Assembly (NCBI GenBank): GCA_029582165.1
Contig: CM055881.1
Span: 22,797,594-22,861,593, forward strand
Length of the DNA stretch: 64,000 nt
Reading direction: 5' to 3'
From: Portulaca oleracea
Lineage: Eukaryota > Streptophyta > Magnoliopsida > Caryophyllales > Portulacaceae
The stretch's first letter is position 1. Each line of letters opens with the position of its first letter. This document shows, in pieces, positions 34,732-46,640 of the stretch. Under the pieces are notes generated by a model. That model was given only the letters and a program-made list of their open reading frames with translations. It searched no databases and was not told the origin of the DNA. The position numbers were made by a program, and so were the translations under genes.

Positions 34732-36050
34732 CAGCGAAAAAGTTAGTAGCAGAGAGGTGGTGCTAGGGATACTAGTGTAGGGTTAGGGTATACATGGAAA
34801 TGGGAGGAAATGGGTTGTGGCCTGTGTGATTTACTTGGGCCAAGAAAATGAGTTTTCTTAGGGTTGGACTCAGAAAAATAATTTACATAGGGAGGGGGGG
34901 AAAATGATTTTTCTAGAAATGGTTTTCCCATTTTTTATCCACCAAACACTGAAAAATGAGAAAATTATTTTCCAGAAAATGGTTTTCATCCCCACCAAAC
35001 ACATGGCTAGATAAAAGTGAGTTACCATTGAATGATCTTGAAGAGAAAGGAAAGAAGGAGTAGATCCACAATAAATTTTTTTAGAGATCGTATGCAGGAG
35101 GTCTAATAGTGGTGAAGATATATATCTCAGGATGTATGTAAATTTTCTAGGTAATATGTAACATTCTTGTTCACTTTTGTGGCTCTACAATATCCTAGTT
35201 GTGTGGGATGATGTCTGAACATGAATGCATTGAGTGAGTGCTATGTTTTTTAAAAAATAATTTAAGAAGATCTGATAAAAAACTGGTGAAGGTCTCTATT
35301 TGAGTGATCAATTGTGTCAAGTGTGAATTATCCAAGGATGATGCGTGAATAAGACTATGGGATAATGTTTTGTGAAGATAACCATGGATATATAGTGAGT
35401 GTAACAATGGATAATGTGTTAATCTGTTGTGCATAATTTGTGAGCTTAGCTTGATGCTACTTTTAGGTCATGGAATGGCGACAATGTGTGACGAAATAGT
35501 TGTGTACTTGGCATAGGGTGAAGGGTAGTGGATGTGGGGAACGGGTTACAGAAGTATAAGGGGGTTAGCTGCATTTTTTTTCTTTTCGGGAAGGACTTTG
35601 AGATGAATGATCTTTGTAAGATGTTGAGGGATGAATGAGTGAAGGATTACGATGGAGGAAGCTTTGGTTCAGTATGAATTTTGACAGGAGCGTCATTGCC
35701 CCATTGGAGGGGCCGGGGGATGTTGCTCATTATAAAAAAAAAGTTAATGATGATCATGAGTTTTTGTATGTGGTGGGGAGGGTGTATCTCCTGGAATAAA
35801 GTTTGGAGGGTCGAAATTAGGTGAGTGAATAGGAAATGCGGTTGCAGAATATGGTGCTACTTCTGGTGGCAAGTGGCTAAGGTAATTGATTGATAAGAAT
35901 TTCTTTTATTGCATTTAGAAATGTGTAATAGTTATTTTAAGATGGAAGATGAATTATATATTATGTGGATAAGCGACTTGGTGTGAATGAACTATGTCTT
36001 AAGGATGAAGACATAATTTCAATTGGGGAGGTTGTTGAAGGGTAGGGGAT
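34732..36050. other. Intergenic, no gene recognised
   Basis: No domain-bearing ORF on either strand. 34,835-34,990 has TTTTCCAGAAAATGGTTTTC-like inverted words reminiscent of a MITE terminus; otherwise featureless G/T-rich DNA. Confidence 0.45.
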
Positions 36051-36054
36051 GGTG

Positions 36055-37985
36055 GAAATTGCGGAGTTCACACCCCCTTTGGTTGAGACGTACATTAATA
36101 CGCCGCAAGTGCACGTGAGGTCTTTCTCTAGAGGACTTGCTCAGACTATGCACTAAACTATCTCACTGCAAAGAATGCTAAGTCGTCCAGAGGTTGGGTT
36201 TCTTTTTGCTAATTACCAAACTAAAACTAAACAAGCAACAATCTTTAGGGTTTTAACAAACGAATTAAAGGCGTTTATAGGGTTTTAACAGCCTTCGGGA
36301 ATCTGGGCCAAAAAAAGTTGTCGGCAGGGTCGCAGGCATGACCACTAGGTCGCGGTCGCGACTGCTTTGCGGGTGCGACCCTGGAGAGTTTCGGGAACAG
36401 GGGTCTATAGAAATCATGTGGATGATGGAAATCCACCCATAGAACTCATAAACACACCAAACTAATTTTTAGGGTTTTTGGATTTAAGGAGATGAACATG
36501 AAATTAAATAATATAGACAATTGTAAAGAGTAATCACTCATCCAATTGAACTAAGATGTTCAATCACTTGCACATGGACCTTCCACAAGCAAAGAGTCTT
36601 GAAACACCCAAGAATTCTCACCAAGAGTGGAGGAAAAATACCCACTCACAAAGAAGAGAAATCACCAAGCAATTTCCACCCAAAGGATTAGCTTTCATTG
36701 ATTAGGGTTTAAAAACCCACAATTACAACTCTCCAATTGAGAGGATTTTTCTCGAGTTTAATTCCTAAACATTCATCAAAAAAGTCCCTTACAAAATATA
36801 ACATTAGGGTATTTATAGAAAGGGGGGAAAAAGTGAAACTTAATTCCGGAACAGAACCGTCGTGGGCGCTACGCTGGTCCTCGCGGGCGCTACGACTTTT
36901 CTTGCGAAAGGGGGCACTGGACCAGGAGGAGGTTGCGGGCGCGAAACTAGGCATCGCAGGCGCGACCGTTCTGGGCAGCCAGGACGTTACGAGCGCGAAC
37001 CTAGGCGTCGCGGGCGCGACCTTTCTGGGCAATTTTCTGCCGACTTCAAACTCACATAACTTCTTCATCTGAACTTCATTTTGGGCCCAAAATTTGAAGT
37101 CCATCGGAGTTTTATTGAAGGAGTTATGGTTGAAAGAGTGAATGCATGTCCCTTTTGTAGCTTTTGAGATTGATTTCGCCTCGTTATTCTTGTCGATGGT
37201 CCTGAAGCCCCTTAGAAGGCTCGGGAATGGTCTGAAAAAGACCCAAGATATCATCCCATGGTCCGGGGTCGTCGTAGAAGAGAACATCGCTCCCCTTGAT
37301 GCCCATAACGACCCTCAAAGGATCTGTATCCACCATGAAATGGATATTGAAACCAGGTTAGATTCAAGGATAGGAGAGGGTGGTTTGAAGTGAACCGACG
37401 ACCATAGATGAACCAAAAGTGAACCAATCCCCACACAATTCAAACCTGGAGCATCGGAGTCGTGAAGGGAGCATTGTGGGCGCGACTGCTCGTCGGGCAG
37501 TTTTTCTGTCAAATTTCAAATGCGGATAACGTCTTCATCCGAACTCCGATTTGGCCCCATAAGATATCGATGGAAAGCTCTCAACGTGTAATTTAAGCTC
37601 TCCAAATTTCAAGTACAACGGAGCTATATTGAAGGAGCTATGGTGTAAAGAGTGATGACATATCTTTTCTTTGCCCAATTTCATCAAGCTTTCTTCTTTC
37701 CCCTGCTTGTCTTACACAACAAACTCCATTCCGCCTCGTTATTCATGACGAGAATCTCGAGGACCCTTAGGAGACTTGAGATAGATCCCGATAAGGATCC
37801 GCAACCATGGACTATGGTCCAGGGTTTTCCTTGAAATGAACACCGCCCCCAATGATAGCCCAAAAGGTCCTCCAAGCATCCGGATCCACCTTTAGATGGA
37901 TCATGTTGTCGAGTTTGCACCGCGGAGAGGGAAGGGTGACTTTAAGCGAGCCAGGAACCATAGGTGGACCAAAACAGGATCGACC
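36055..37985 (-). mobile_element. Athila-like LTR region with an internal diverged duplication
   Basis: 36070-36280 resembles the Athila LTR at 40,770-40,970 in order: ACGCCGCAAGTGCACG, ATGCACTAAACTATCTCACTGCAAAGAATGCTA (given here as positions 36155-36185), TTTAGGGTTTTAAC, then AATTAAAGGCG. GC-rich GGGCGCGACC-type words cluster at 36320-36390, 36855-37025 and 37475-37500. A diverged direct duplication of about 470 bp spans roughly 37,025-37,430 and 37,490-37,980 (shared: GAACTxC, GAAGGAGxTATGG, CCTCGTTATTC, GGATCCACC). No known domain was found. It abuts the Copia fragment at about 37,990. Its orientation follows the similarity to the neighbouring element; boundaries are approximate. Confidence 0.5.
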
Positions 37986-37989
37986 CCGG

Positions 37990-39614
37990 TATACTTCAAA
38001 GGCTGAGTATCGATTATGAAGAAACATACTCCCTTGTAGTTGATGCTACTACACTTCGATAAGTCTGGCAGTCCATGAAAATCTCACTATAGATCTTATG
38101 GATGTCGTTACAACTTACTTATATGGGAAACTTGATAGCAACATCTACATGAAACTCCCTGAAGGATTTAAATTGCCTGAAGCAAATAAGCACCGTTGAG
38201 AACTTTGCTCAATCAAGTTGAACAGATCTTTGTATGGCTTAAAGCAATTTGGACGCATGTGTAATCGTCTTAGTGAGTATCTATTGAAGGAAGGTTGCAC
38301 AAATGATCCCATTTGCCCATGCATCTTTATAAAAAGATCTGGATTTGAATTTGTTATAGTTGTCGTTTATGTTGTCGATTTAAACATTATTGGAACTTCA
38401 TAAGAGCTTCGAAAAGCGACAGATTGCTTAAAGAAAGAGTTTGAAATGAAAGACATTGGTAAAACAAAGTTTTGCCTTGGTTTACAAGTTGAACATTTTG
38501 ATAATGAAGTTTTTGTGTATCAGTCAACTTATGTAGCAAAGGTGTTAAAACGATTTTACATGGATAGTGCACACCCCTTAAGTACTCCAATGGTGGTGAG
38601 ATCACTCGATGGGAATGTAGATCCTTTTAGACCCCTTGAAGATGATAACGAACTCCCTGGTCCAAAAGTACCGTATTTAAGTGCTATTGGGGCACTAATG
38701 TACCTAGCTAGTCATACGCGACCATATATTTCCTTTTCCGTGAATCTGCTAGCAAGGTTTAATTCATGTCCAACACGATGTCATTGGAACGGAGTTAAGC
38801 ATATATTTCGATACCTTCGAGGTACGATGGATATGGGTCTATTTTATCCTCGTGAAGCCAAAACAAGTCTTATTGGCTATGCTGACGCCAGATATCTTTC
38901 TAATCCCCACAATGTCGGTTCGCAGACTGGATATGTGTTGACTTGCAGTGGAACTGCCATTTTTTGGCGTTATATGAAACAAACTATAATAACCACCTCT
39001 TCTAATCATGTGAAATTTTGACAATTCATGAGGCTAGTAGGAAATGTGTTTGGTTAAGGTCTATGATTCAACACATTCTGGGATCTTGTGGCTTGACTTC
39101 AGAAAGTGATGTTCCAACAACTTTATATCAGGATAACGCAGCATGTATAACTCAATTGAAAGTAAGATACATCAAAGGTGATAGAACCAAACATATCTCG
39201 CCAAAATTCTTTTTCACCCATGATCTCCAAAAGAAAAACAAAATTAATGTTCAACAGATCTGCTCTAGTGAGAATTTAGCGGACTTATTTACTAAATCAC
39301 TTCCGGCAGCAAAGTTTGAAAGGTTAGTTAATAAAATTGGGTTGCGTTGGCTTAGAGATCTTAACTGATGTTCTCATTGGGGGAGTTACTGCGCGTTGTA
39401 CTTTTTTTCCCTTATCTGAGGTTTTGTTCCACTGAGTTTTTCCTAAGAAAGGTTTTTTAAGGCAACATATGTGGGCGCATTAAAGAATTATGTACTCTTT
39501 TTTTCTTAACTAGGCTTTGTCCCATCGGGTTTTGATAGTAAGGTTTTAACGGGGCATATTCTTTAGAATAATGGGCATTCAAAGGCGAATGCTATGGAAC
39601 AATATATTTGTGAA
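37990..39614 (+). mobile_element. 5'-truncated Ty1/copia pol (RT and RNase H) with mutations
   Basis: It begins inside RT (DYEETYSxVVDATTLR at about 38,002). It continues with HENLTIDLMDVVTTYLYGKL, SLYGLKQFG, a degraded YVDD motif (VVYVVDLNIIG at 38,365), FEMKDIGKTKFCLGLQVE, RNase H (YLSAIGALMYLASHTRP, GYADARYLSNP, LYQDNAACITQLK) and ends SENLADLFTKSLP near 39,300. Stops or frameshifts occur near 38,065, 38,197, 38,401 and 39,020, so it is dead. Gag, protease and integrase are absent. The Copia RT catalytic YVDD has lost its key aspartate pair context (VVDL). Confidence 0.88.
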
Positions 39615-39860
39615 TGTTAATATAATAATTAGATAACTTTTGGATATCTTTATATATTATGATGATATAATATGTGAGTATTTTGTTTCCATATGTAGTT
39701 TATTCTGTGTTGTAATATTGTTATGTAATTAGTATAAATACCCCTTGTGTGGCTCTAAATAATATCATCATATTCTACTTTCTCAATCTCTCTAGTCTTT
39801 ATTATTTTTCTCTATTATTGTTCTCAATATTATGCTCTTCAACTAATTGTTTCACAACAC
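39615..39860 (+). repeat. 3' LTR of the Copia element
   Basis: It starts TGTTAATATAATAATTAG and ends near TTTCACAACA. It contains a TATAAATA box at about 39,733-39,740 followed by the pyrimidine-rich leader TTTCTCAATCTCTCTAG. The spacer from RNase H to here (39,369-39,614) carries the GGTTTTGTTCC../GGTTTTTAAGG repeats usual in Copia 3' regions. No 5' partner is present. Confidence 0.6.
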
Positions 39861-40705
39861 AGAGTAATTTTTTGTTGCTCTTTGTTGTGTACCAAGTAAT
39901 AATTTCCTGAAAATATGCAACATCCAAAGCAATTTTTGCTACTTTATGGGCCTAGACTAGCGTTGAGCGTTGACAAAATTTTATTTAGCACGAATACTCA
40001 AATTTGTCTGACCCATAGAGGTCATAATGTTTTTTGCCCGAATTTGGATATTTATTGAATTAATTGAATATTTAAACACGATATTTCTCTTTTTTTTTTT
40101 CCTACTGACCCAACCCGATTTTGATACAGATTCAATACAATTCGAATTGTCTAACCTGATCCGGGTCGGAAAAACGAGATTCGAACATCATTTCTTGTCC
40201 AATTTGGCCAACCTAAATTGATATCTTTTCAAAGTTTTGCTACTGCTAGGTGAGATACGGAGACTGAGAACATGTGCAGTGGTTGGAACTCATTCGAATG
40301 GTCCCTTTAACACTCCATTTGATTCCTTGGCTATGATAATTTTTTGTAAGTTCCACAATTTTGGAACTCATTTTGGACCTGTAAACCATTCCAAAATATT
40401 TTTCATTTATCTTTCATCTTTCCTTACTTTTTATTGGCTGAAATTAATTTTTCTTTTTTCATTTTGTTCCAAAAATATATAGTGTGTGGTAAATTAGGAT
40501 AATGACAAATATTTAGTATAAAGTTCCGAGTTTGAATTCCTTCTATTGAAGGGAATAAAGAAATGAGTTTTGAAAAATTTTAAAAATAAAATGATGTGTC
40601 AATATGAACCCCACCAAAGATTCAAAACAATGAAATGACATTGTACTTGCTACGAGAACAGTCCGGTTCAGCCTTGACTCGGTTCAGTAGTCTGGATTTG
40701 GATTA
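39861..40705. other. Intergenic, no gene recognised
   Basis: 40,105-40,200 has CCAACCCG/ATCCGGGTCGG words like hAT subterminal debris. 40,270-40,620 is AT-rich, without supported ORFs. Confidence 0.4.
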
Positions 40706-40750
40706 GGCCCTGTTTGGCAACCAACTGGTAGCTGTTAGCTGTTAGCTTGT
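40706..40750. mobile_element. Left arm of a foldback MITE split by the Athila insertion
   Basis: GGCCCTGTTTGGCAACCAAC starts at 40,706; the reverse complement of 51,583-51,602 reads GGCCTTGTTTGGCAACCAGC. The arm continues with GTAGCTGTTAGC words and resumes after the Athila element at 51,224. Confidence 0.65.
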
Positions 40751-41892
40751 TGACAGGCCCTAAACTGATGAGATGTCTATGTACCGCAAGTGTACGAGTC
40801 TGTGTAGTAATAAATATCGTTCTCTCTCAGGGATTTGTGTCCAACTACGCACTGAACTAGTTCACTACAAAGAATGCTAGGTCGATCAAGGTTTGTGGTA
40901 AAGATTTATAAAACTAAACTAAGAAGGCATGAATTTTTAGGGTTTTAACCAAGTAATTAAAGGCGTTCAGGGGATTCCACTCTAGTCAATCAGTCAATTT
41001 ATCAACATTCATGGTGTAAAGTAACAAGATAATTCGGAGTCTATAATCTTTCTAGGCCCTTTCACAACAATCTTTCGATTCGAAGTGAGTTACAGTGATT
41101 AAACTAAACATTATTTCTAACTATTTAATCTAATCAAAGGTAAGAACTTATTATAACCGACCCTAGGCAAGAATCATTATTTCTAACTATTTTCTAACCT
41201 ATTCAATCTTCGTTTTTCCAATTCAAGACTCAAACTTTCGTCATATTATCAAGAATCTAATACCAAGTAAAAGGCGGTTAGCCAGATTTTACTATGACAA
41301 ACAATATACAAAGATCAAACGAATAAAGGGATAACTTAACACCGAGACTGCATTCAAAATCAACCAAAAGACATCGAGTTTATCCCCCAAACAAAGGAAT
41401 TTAGCTACTCATAATGCTAGAAACAAACATCACATAAACTGAATGTAAACTGGAAAAAAATAGAGAAAAATAGAAATAACCGGTGTTCGAAGTGGCGGAA
41501 TCGATCTTTTCGTGTCACCCGAATCGATCTCTTTCGTCTCCTTCGATCGCTGACAAAAATCTAAACTGATAACAATCTTGAGGAATTAAACTGGAAAGAA
41601 AACTATCTAAGAAACTACCTAAAAGCTCTCTAAAAATTCTCTATTGTATCCGATATTTTTCCTCTTTTCAAACGGCAGGCGGAGTTTCTTTTTAAATGGC
41701 AGAATTAGGGCACAAAACGCTGGCAGCGTCCGACACATGAGACTTGTTCTCCGTGTCTAGGCGCTGGCAGCGTCCGGAAAATACTGGTAGCGCTTGGTGT
41801 TTTCTTCGTCACTTGAGATCCCTGGAACGTATAAAAAGCATGAAATAAATGTGTTTTGAGCCCTAAAAATACTATATAAAAATCACTTATCA
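40751..41892 (-). repeat. 3' LTR of the Athila element (1142 bp)
   Basis: Closely matches the 5' LTR but lacks about 259 bp present there (50,901-51,159), between CCTGGAA and GTATAAAAAGCATG, and has one fewer GCTGGCAGCG motif block. Contains CGCTGGCAGCGTCC words at about 41,718-41,800. Confidence 0.88.
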
Positions 41893-41905
41893 AATCCCCC
41901 CATGC
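41893..41905 (-). promoter_or_regulatory. Polypurine tract of the Athila element
   Basis: Minus strand GCATGGGGGGATT immediately precedes the LTR start TGATAAGTG. Confidence 0.75.
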
Positions 41906-43976
41906 TTAGCTCTTGTTTGTCCCCAAGCAAGTCAGAATTAAAAACAGGAGGATAAGGGCTCAAACAGGAAAACGGGACTTAGGAAGAAAGAGAAGTGACA
42001 AGAGTTTTTGATAGGGTTAAAAGAACAAAATTTTTAACACCCCCTCAGGCTAACCAATCAAACACATCAATTCAACAAGCAATCACCAAGATTAATCTGG
42101 GAGAGAACAAAATTCAGTTCAAAATAGATAGGAAGGAATTTTCGAAACCAAAGGGAGAGAATAAACACTTCATATGTACAAATCCGCCAACAGTATCAAG
42201 AATAATGCAAATATGCGCGGTTAGTTATGGACATAAGCCTGTCAAAAAGAGCAAACTTCTCATTAGGAAAGAATATGAACACTCAATCACTCAAATTTGA
42301 ATATGTATGTGGCTTTTTCTCATACTCAGACCAAGAGAAACAATCTACCATAAGCTTGGTAAGAACCTTGCTCTCCACTACTGGTATACAATGCACAAGT
42401 GACAATCAAAAGGACTTTTCAGGATTGTAATGAGACTTAGGCTAGGGGAAAAGGACGGTAAAATTTAGGTATGAGGAGTTAAAGAGCCATGCTTGGTTTG
42501 AATTTTCAATAAAGAACTGCTCTCAATCTCACCTTCTTGCTTAATTATGCGAGGAACTCACTTTTCACCTTCATTGATATCAAACACCTCTTCTAACTTC
42601 ATGACCAAGTCAAAAGCTTTCATAACTTCAAATTGAATCTCCCTAATCACCCTTTTCTTTTTGGAACTCTCTTTTTCTCTTTTTTTTAATTTCTTTTTCT
42701 TTTTGGTGGGTGATCAGGGAAGTAGAAAATCATGGAAATATAGCTTTGACCTCAATATGATATATGAATAATATAACCAATAATTGACTATCCAAAAGAT
42801 GGGAATTTTAGTTTTTCCCAATTTGAAGCAATGAGCATAATCTCTCCCAAACTTCATATTTTATTCAAAATACACCAAACCAATTCTTCCCTCCAAAAAT
42901 CACAAACTCTCACATATCCAAGCAAGGCGAGGGATAGGAATTATTATAGGCCACGACTTGTATGTCAGGTTCAATCATAAAAGAAGGGTAATCAAAGGCT
43001 AGGCGAGGCAAAAAGAGCGGTAAATATGATGTCAGAGAGGCTATTTGGTTATGTAATTTAACAAAATAAAAATGAATGCCTCAATCACTTTGTCACAGCG
43101 TGCAATGCAAATATGTAATCTCAAGCAAGATGCCAAGCAAGTTCTAGAGATGCAACTAATGGTTGAGTCACTCAAGAAATCAAGGAATTGATAAAAGTGA
43201 TCAACTCATAATTTAGGCAATGTGGACTCACAGGATGGGGCTCAATCAACTAAACTTAGCCCAAAGATTTGTGGCACACATATTTGTACTTTCTAAGATA
43301 GTCAAAGCAGTTAAACACAACTTTCATAACTTGACTCAAAATCAGAAGATTTGAAGAAAAAAGTTTCAAAAACTTTTGAGTTTTTATTCAAACTTTTCTA
43401 AGTGAAGCAAGGTAAATTGAAAGTAAGATTGATTTACAAATCATCATTGAAGGTGTTTCAGGTTTTTAGTCCTAATCCTATCCTATAATTTTTTTGGTTT
43501 TTCTTATTTTCTGATTTTTTTTTGGATTTTAAATAAAGTGAATGCAAAAGAAAGAAAAAGGAAAAGAAAACAAACTAGGAAAAGAAAGAAACGAAAAATC
43601 TATATGTTCTAACTAATGCAATCTAGGTGAATGCAATTTTGAAAATTAAAAAGAAAACTAAGGAAACTTAGAAAGGAAAACTAAAAACAAGCAAAGAAAA
43701 TCACACAACTAAAAACTCAATTAAATGAAAACACACTAGAGTAAGAACAATGAAACTAAGGAAACAATCTAAAAACAAAAAAATCACACTAAAAGTTGAA
43801 AAGAAAATAAGCATGAAACAAGAAAAGAAAGACGAAAATAAAAGAAAATAAACGAAAATCAAAGAAATAAGAAAAAATATTCACAAAGTGATATAACCCC
43901 CCCCCCATGCTTAAAACACTGCATTGTCCTCAATGCAAAAGACAATGGTGAAGAGGGTAAAGAGCAGAGCAAAGGA
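41906..43976 (-). other. Non-coding 3' internal region of the Athila element
   Basis: About 2 kb between the ATHILA ORF and the 3' LTR, A/T-rich with purine-rich AAAGAAAAGAAA tracts (43,540-43,900). No ORF of note. An env-like or extra ORF might have been expected here in other Athila elements, but none is seen. Confidence 0.55.
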
Positions 43977-45171
43977 TCAGTCATCCTCGCTCGGTGGGGT
44001 TGGGTCGGATTGGTTTGGTGGTGGTGGTGGTAAGGATCGGTCAAACATGGCCTGGATAAGGTAGCAATGTGCCTCATAGTCTACAGGAGGTTGTTGGGGT
44101 TAAGGGTCAGGTTGGGGTTCAGGCTCAGGCTCGGGCTGATGATGGGGCTCAAAATCAGGGATATGGGGCATCCAAAGTAGGTTTTCTTCAACTTGAGGGG
44201 AGAGATGAGGATGAGGCAAAGAAACCTAACATTGTTAGGGTAAATCCAAAGACAACGGAGGTCACTGTCGAACTTGCACATATTAAACGAACTACACTGC
44301 TCTCCATCCAAAAACATGTTACCAGAAACACGGTCGGGGGTGTTCATGGTTGGTCTAAAACCAAACCGGCGTGCTAAGTGTGTAACATAACCACCTATGG
44401 CTATCCCTTTGTTGGATGAGGTAGCAATGCGTGAAAGATGCGAATCAAACATGACAGTAGGGTCAGCATGGTTATCGGCGTCAAGCATGGCATGCAACAT
44501 GTAGCAGTCGGCTCTAGTAGCCTTGTTTGAGCTACCAGGTCTCCCAAATATTCTGCATGAGAGGATGCGGTGTGCATACCTCAGCGTGGGGTTCCTAATA
44601 AGGGAAGAAAGGGAGTTGTTGGGATCCCAGTTATCGACAGCGGCTATCCTACGAAAGAAAGCCTTCCCATCCCATTTTATAGGAACGAGGTGTGGGTCTC
44701 TACATGTACGTTCAGGCAGATCAAAGGCACGAGCAAATTCAGACATAGTCATCTCCCTAACAACACCAAGAAGTTGGAAATGAATACACCCATCCCTCCC
44801 TTGGAGGTTCACAACAAGAGTAGACAAAAACTCTAAAGTAAGCCCCTTAAAGGTCGGTTCATCAAGTCTAGCTATATGGGCCATTTGCCAACGTCCTAAC
44901 AACTACATATAACATCATCAAACATGCCACAATTCCTCAAGAAACCTTCACTCAAATATTTAGTAGGTATAAGAGCTCTTTGAGTGAGAGAGTCATACCT
45001 TGCCTTGACATCCCCTTCGAAATTGAAAGGGTTTGAGCTTCTTGAATCACGGGATGGGGTAGCTTTTTGCTTCCCTTTTTCAGCGGTCGTGGCCTTACGC
45101 TTCCGGCTTCCTCTTCCATCGTCATCACCCGATGGAGGTCCGAAGTAGCTCGAGTTCTTTGTTCTTACCAT
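43977..45171 (-). pseudogene. ATHILA ORF-1-type protein, frameshifted
   Basis: It starts MVRTKNSSYFGPPSGDDD with a basic Lys/Arg-rich N-terminus, then after a frameshift near 44,900 reads GRWQMAHIARLDEPTFKG, LTLEFLSTLVVN, MTMSEFARAFDLPER, and further down MLDADNHADPTVMFD, GGYVTHLARRFGF, CKFDSDLRCLWIYP. This order is what I recall of the ATHILA ORF-1 family, a retroelement protein of unknown role. A second frameshift near 44,230 and an in-frame TAA near 44,102 precede a proline-rich C-terminus ending PTPPSEDD at 43,977. It lies downstream of protease in the position usually taken by pol or the third ORF. Confidence 0.75.
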
Positions 45172-45936
45172 CTTTGAAGTTGAAGAGAGAAGAGTAAAAC
45201 TTGAAGTGCTGAATGAGAGGGTACAAGTGAGAGGAAGAAGAAGGGAGAAGAAGATGGTGATGTGGTGGTGTGGTGGTGTGTGCGTCGGCGAGCAAGAGCA
45301 AGGAGATGGAGGAGGTGAGTTTGAGGGAGGATGGTAGCGTTTTTTGGGTGTTCTCGTCGAGGGTTTGGGGAAGAAAGAACATAGTTGGGTTTTAATTTTG
45401 AAAGGGGGTAGGGCCGACTAAAATCAAAAGGCGGGCAAACTCTTTGGGAAAATTCCAGAAGCACTGGCAGCATTTTTCGAGCGCTGCCAGCGTTTTGCAA
45501 AAAAAAAAAAAAAAAAACGTACCTGCTTGCCACTGGAAGAGGTGCTGCCAGCGTTGACCAGGCGTTGGCAGCATTTTTAGCCCTGATGATGAAAATTCGA
45601 TTTTTGGTCCTTTTTTGCTTTGTTTTACCCCTTTTCTTTGTTTCCTTCTTGCTTTCCCTATAATTAAACATCTACCAACTCAAAAATTATTAGGTTAGAG
45701 ATAATAATTTTAATAAATTAACAAAAATTCTTCTAAATCTCTTCTTTCTCTCTACACACTAAAAAGGAAAATTAGTAAATAACAAAATAAAAATTGCTAA
45801 GAGATAAAAATTGAAAGAAATAACTGAAATAAAATATAAAGTGGGGAGGAATGAATAATAATAAGTGATGTACCTCCCTGTGGTGCTTTGTTTAACGTTG
45901 TTAGCTCGACGTTATGGACCCCTAATCATCGGGGTC
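45172..45936 (-). other. Spacer between protease and ATHILA ORF, containing an LTR-like segment
   Basis: 45,390-45,660 carries words found in this element's own 5' LTR: CTGGAAGAGGTGCTG (45,533; compare 50,894), CGCTGCCAGCG palindromes at 45,480 and 45,548, and T/C-rich TTTCTTTGTTTCCTTC. A 19-base A run lies at 45,498-45,516. No RT, RNase H or integrase sequence is present. Confidence 0.55.
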
Positions 45937-46629
45937 CTAAATCCGCTTCGGAACTGGATCTCCGTCATCTTGAATTATTTTCGGAACATACCTCGGAGTT
46001 AACTTGCCTTCTCGTACTTCATACTCTGTCATCAAATTTCCTAGCTCAATAACCATCGTATCTCCCTTCATGTTCATCTTACAATTCACAGTCGAAAAGA
46101 AGGATCTCCCTAGAATAATTTCTGGTGCGGGATCTTCACCTGTATCTATAACCATGAAATCAACAGGGAGAAAGTGCTCTCCTACCTTGAGGGGAATGTC
46201 ATGTAAGATGCCTAGAGATTTCCTAAGGGTTTTGTCTGCTAAACGAAGAATCATATTAGTCACCCTTAACTCTTTATGGTCATATTTTCTCAGGTAAGAC
46301 TTTGGTAAGACATTTACTCCAGACCCTGTGTCACATAAGGCATATTTGATGGGTCTACCATCCAACTGAACAGGGATCTTAAAACTACCTAGGTCTCCCT
46401 TCTTAGGCATAACTGAGGGTGCTATAGTTCTCTCCATTAGGTCAGGTTCAGGATCGGCCTCGGTTACCCCGTGTGTAATTGGTGCTTCTAAAGTTTCATG
46501 CTTAGGGTCTGTTTCCTCACAATTTATAGCGTTGCACTGAACACCCGGATTAGGGACATCCTGAGGTGGTAAGCTAGTAAAGGGAGTTGCTGAATAAGCG
46601 ATCTGGTTTTCCAAAATTTTATTATGCAT
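45937..46629 (-). CDS. Athila aspartic protease domain
   Basis: Intact 230-codon frame. The retropepsin-like core contains FKIPVQLDGRPIKYALCDTG (DTGSG active-site motif) and a second half FMVIDTGEDPAPEIILGRSF (ILGR flap-end signature). The residues before the core are Thr/Glu-rich linker. Such domains process Gag and Gag-Pol. It is preceded by gag in a different frame and is followed not by RT but by a non-coding spacer. Confidence 0.85.
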   Translation of the reverse strand: MHNKILENQIAYSATPFTSLPPQDVPNPGVQCNAINCEETDPKHETLEAPITHGVTEADPEPDLMERTIAPSVMPKKGDLGSFKIPVQLDGRPIKYALCDTGSGVNVLPKSYLRKYDHKELRVTNMILRLADKTLRKSLGILHDIPLKVGEHFLPVDFMVIDTGEDPAPEIILGRSFFSTVNCKMNMKGDTMVIELGNLMTEYEVREGKLTPRYVPKIIQDDGDPVPKRI

Positions 46630-46640
46630 TGCTAAGGCCT

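Noticed and set aside
37142..37393. ORFs in the Athila-like LTR region
   Set aside because: No domain on either strand and interrupted in the duplicated copy; treated as non-coding repeat.
44523..44836. Plus-strand ORFs opposite the ATHILA ORF
   Set aside because: Antisense shadows of a recognisable minus-strand protein.
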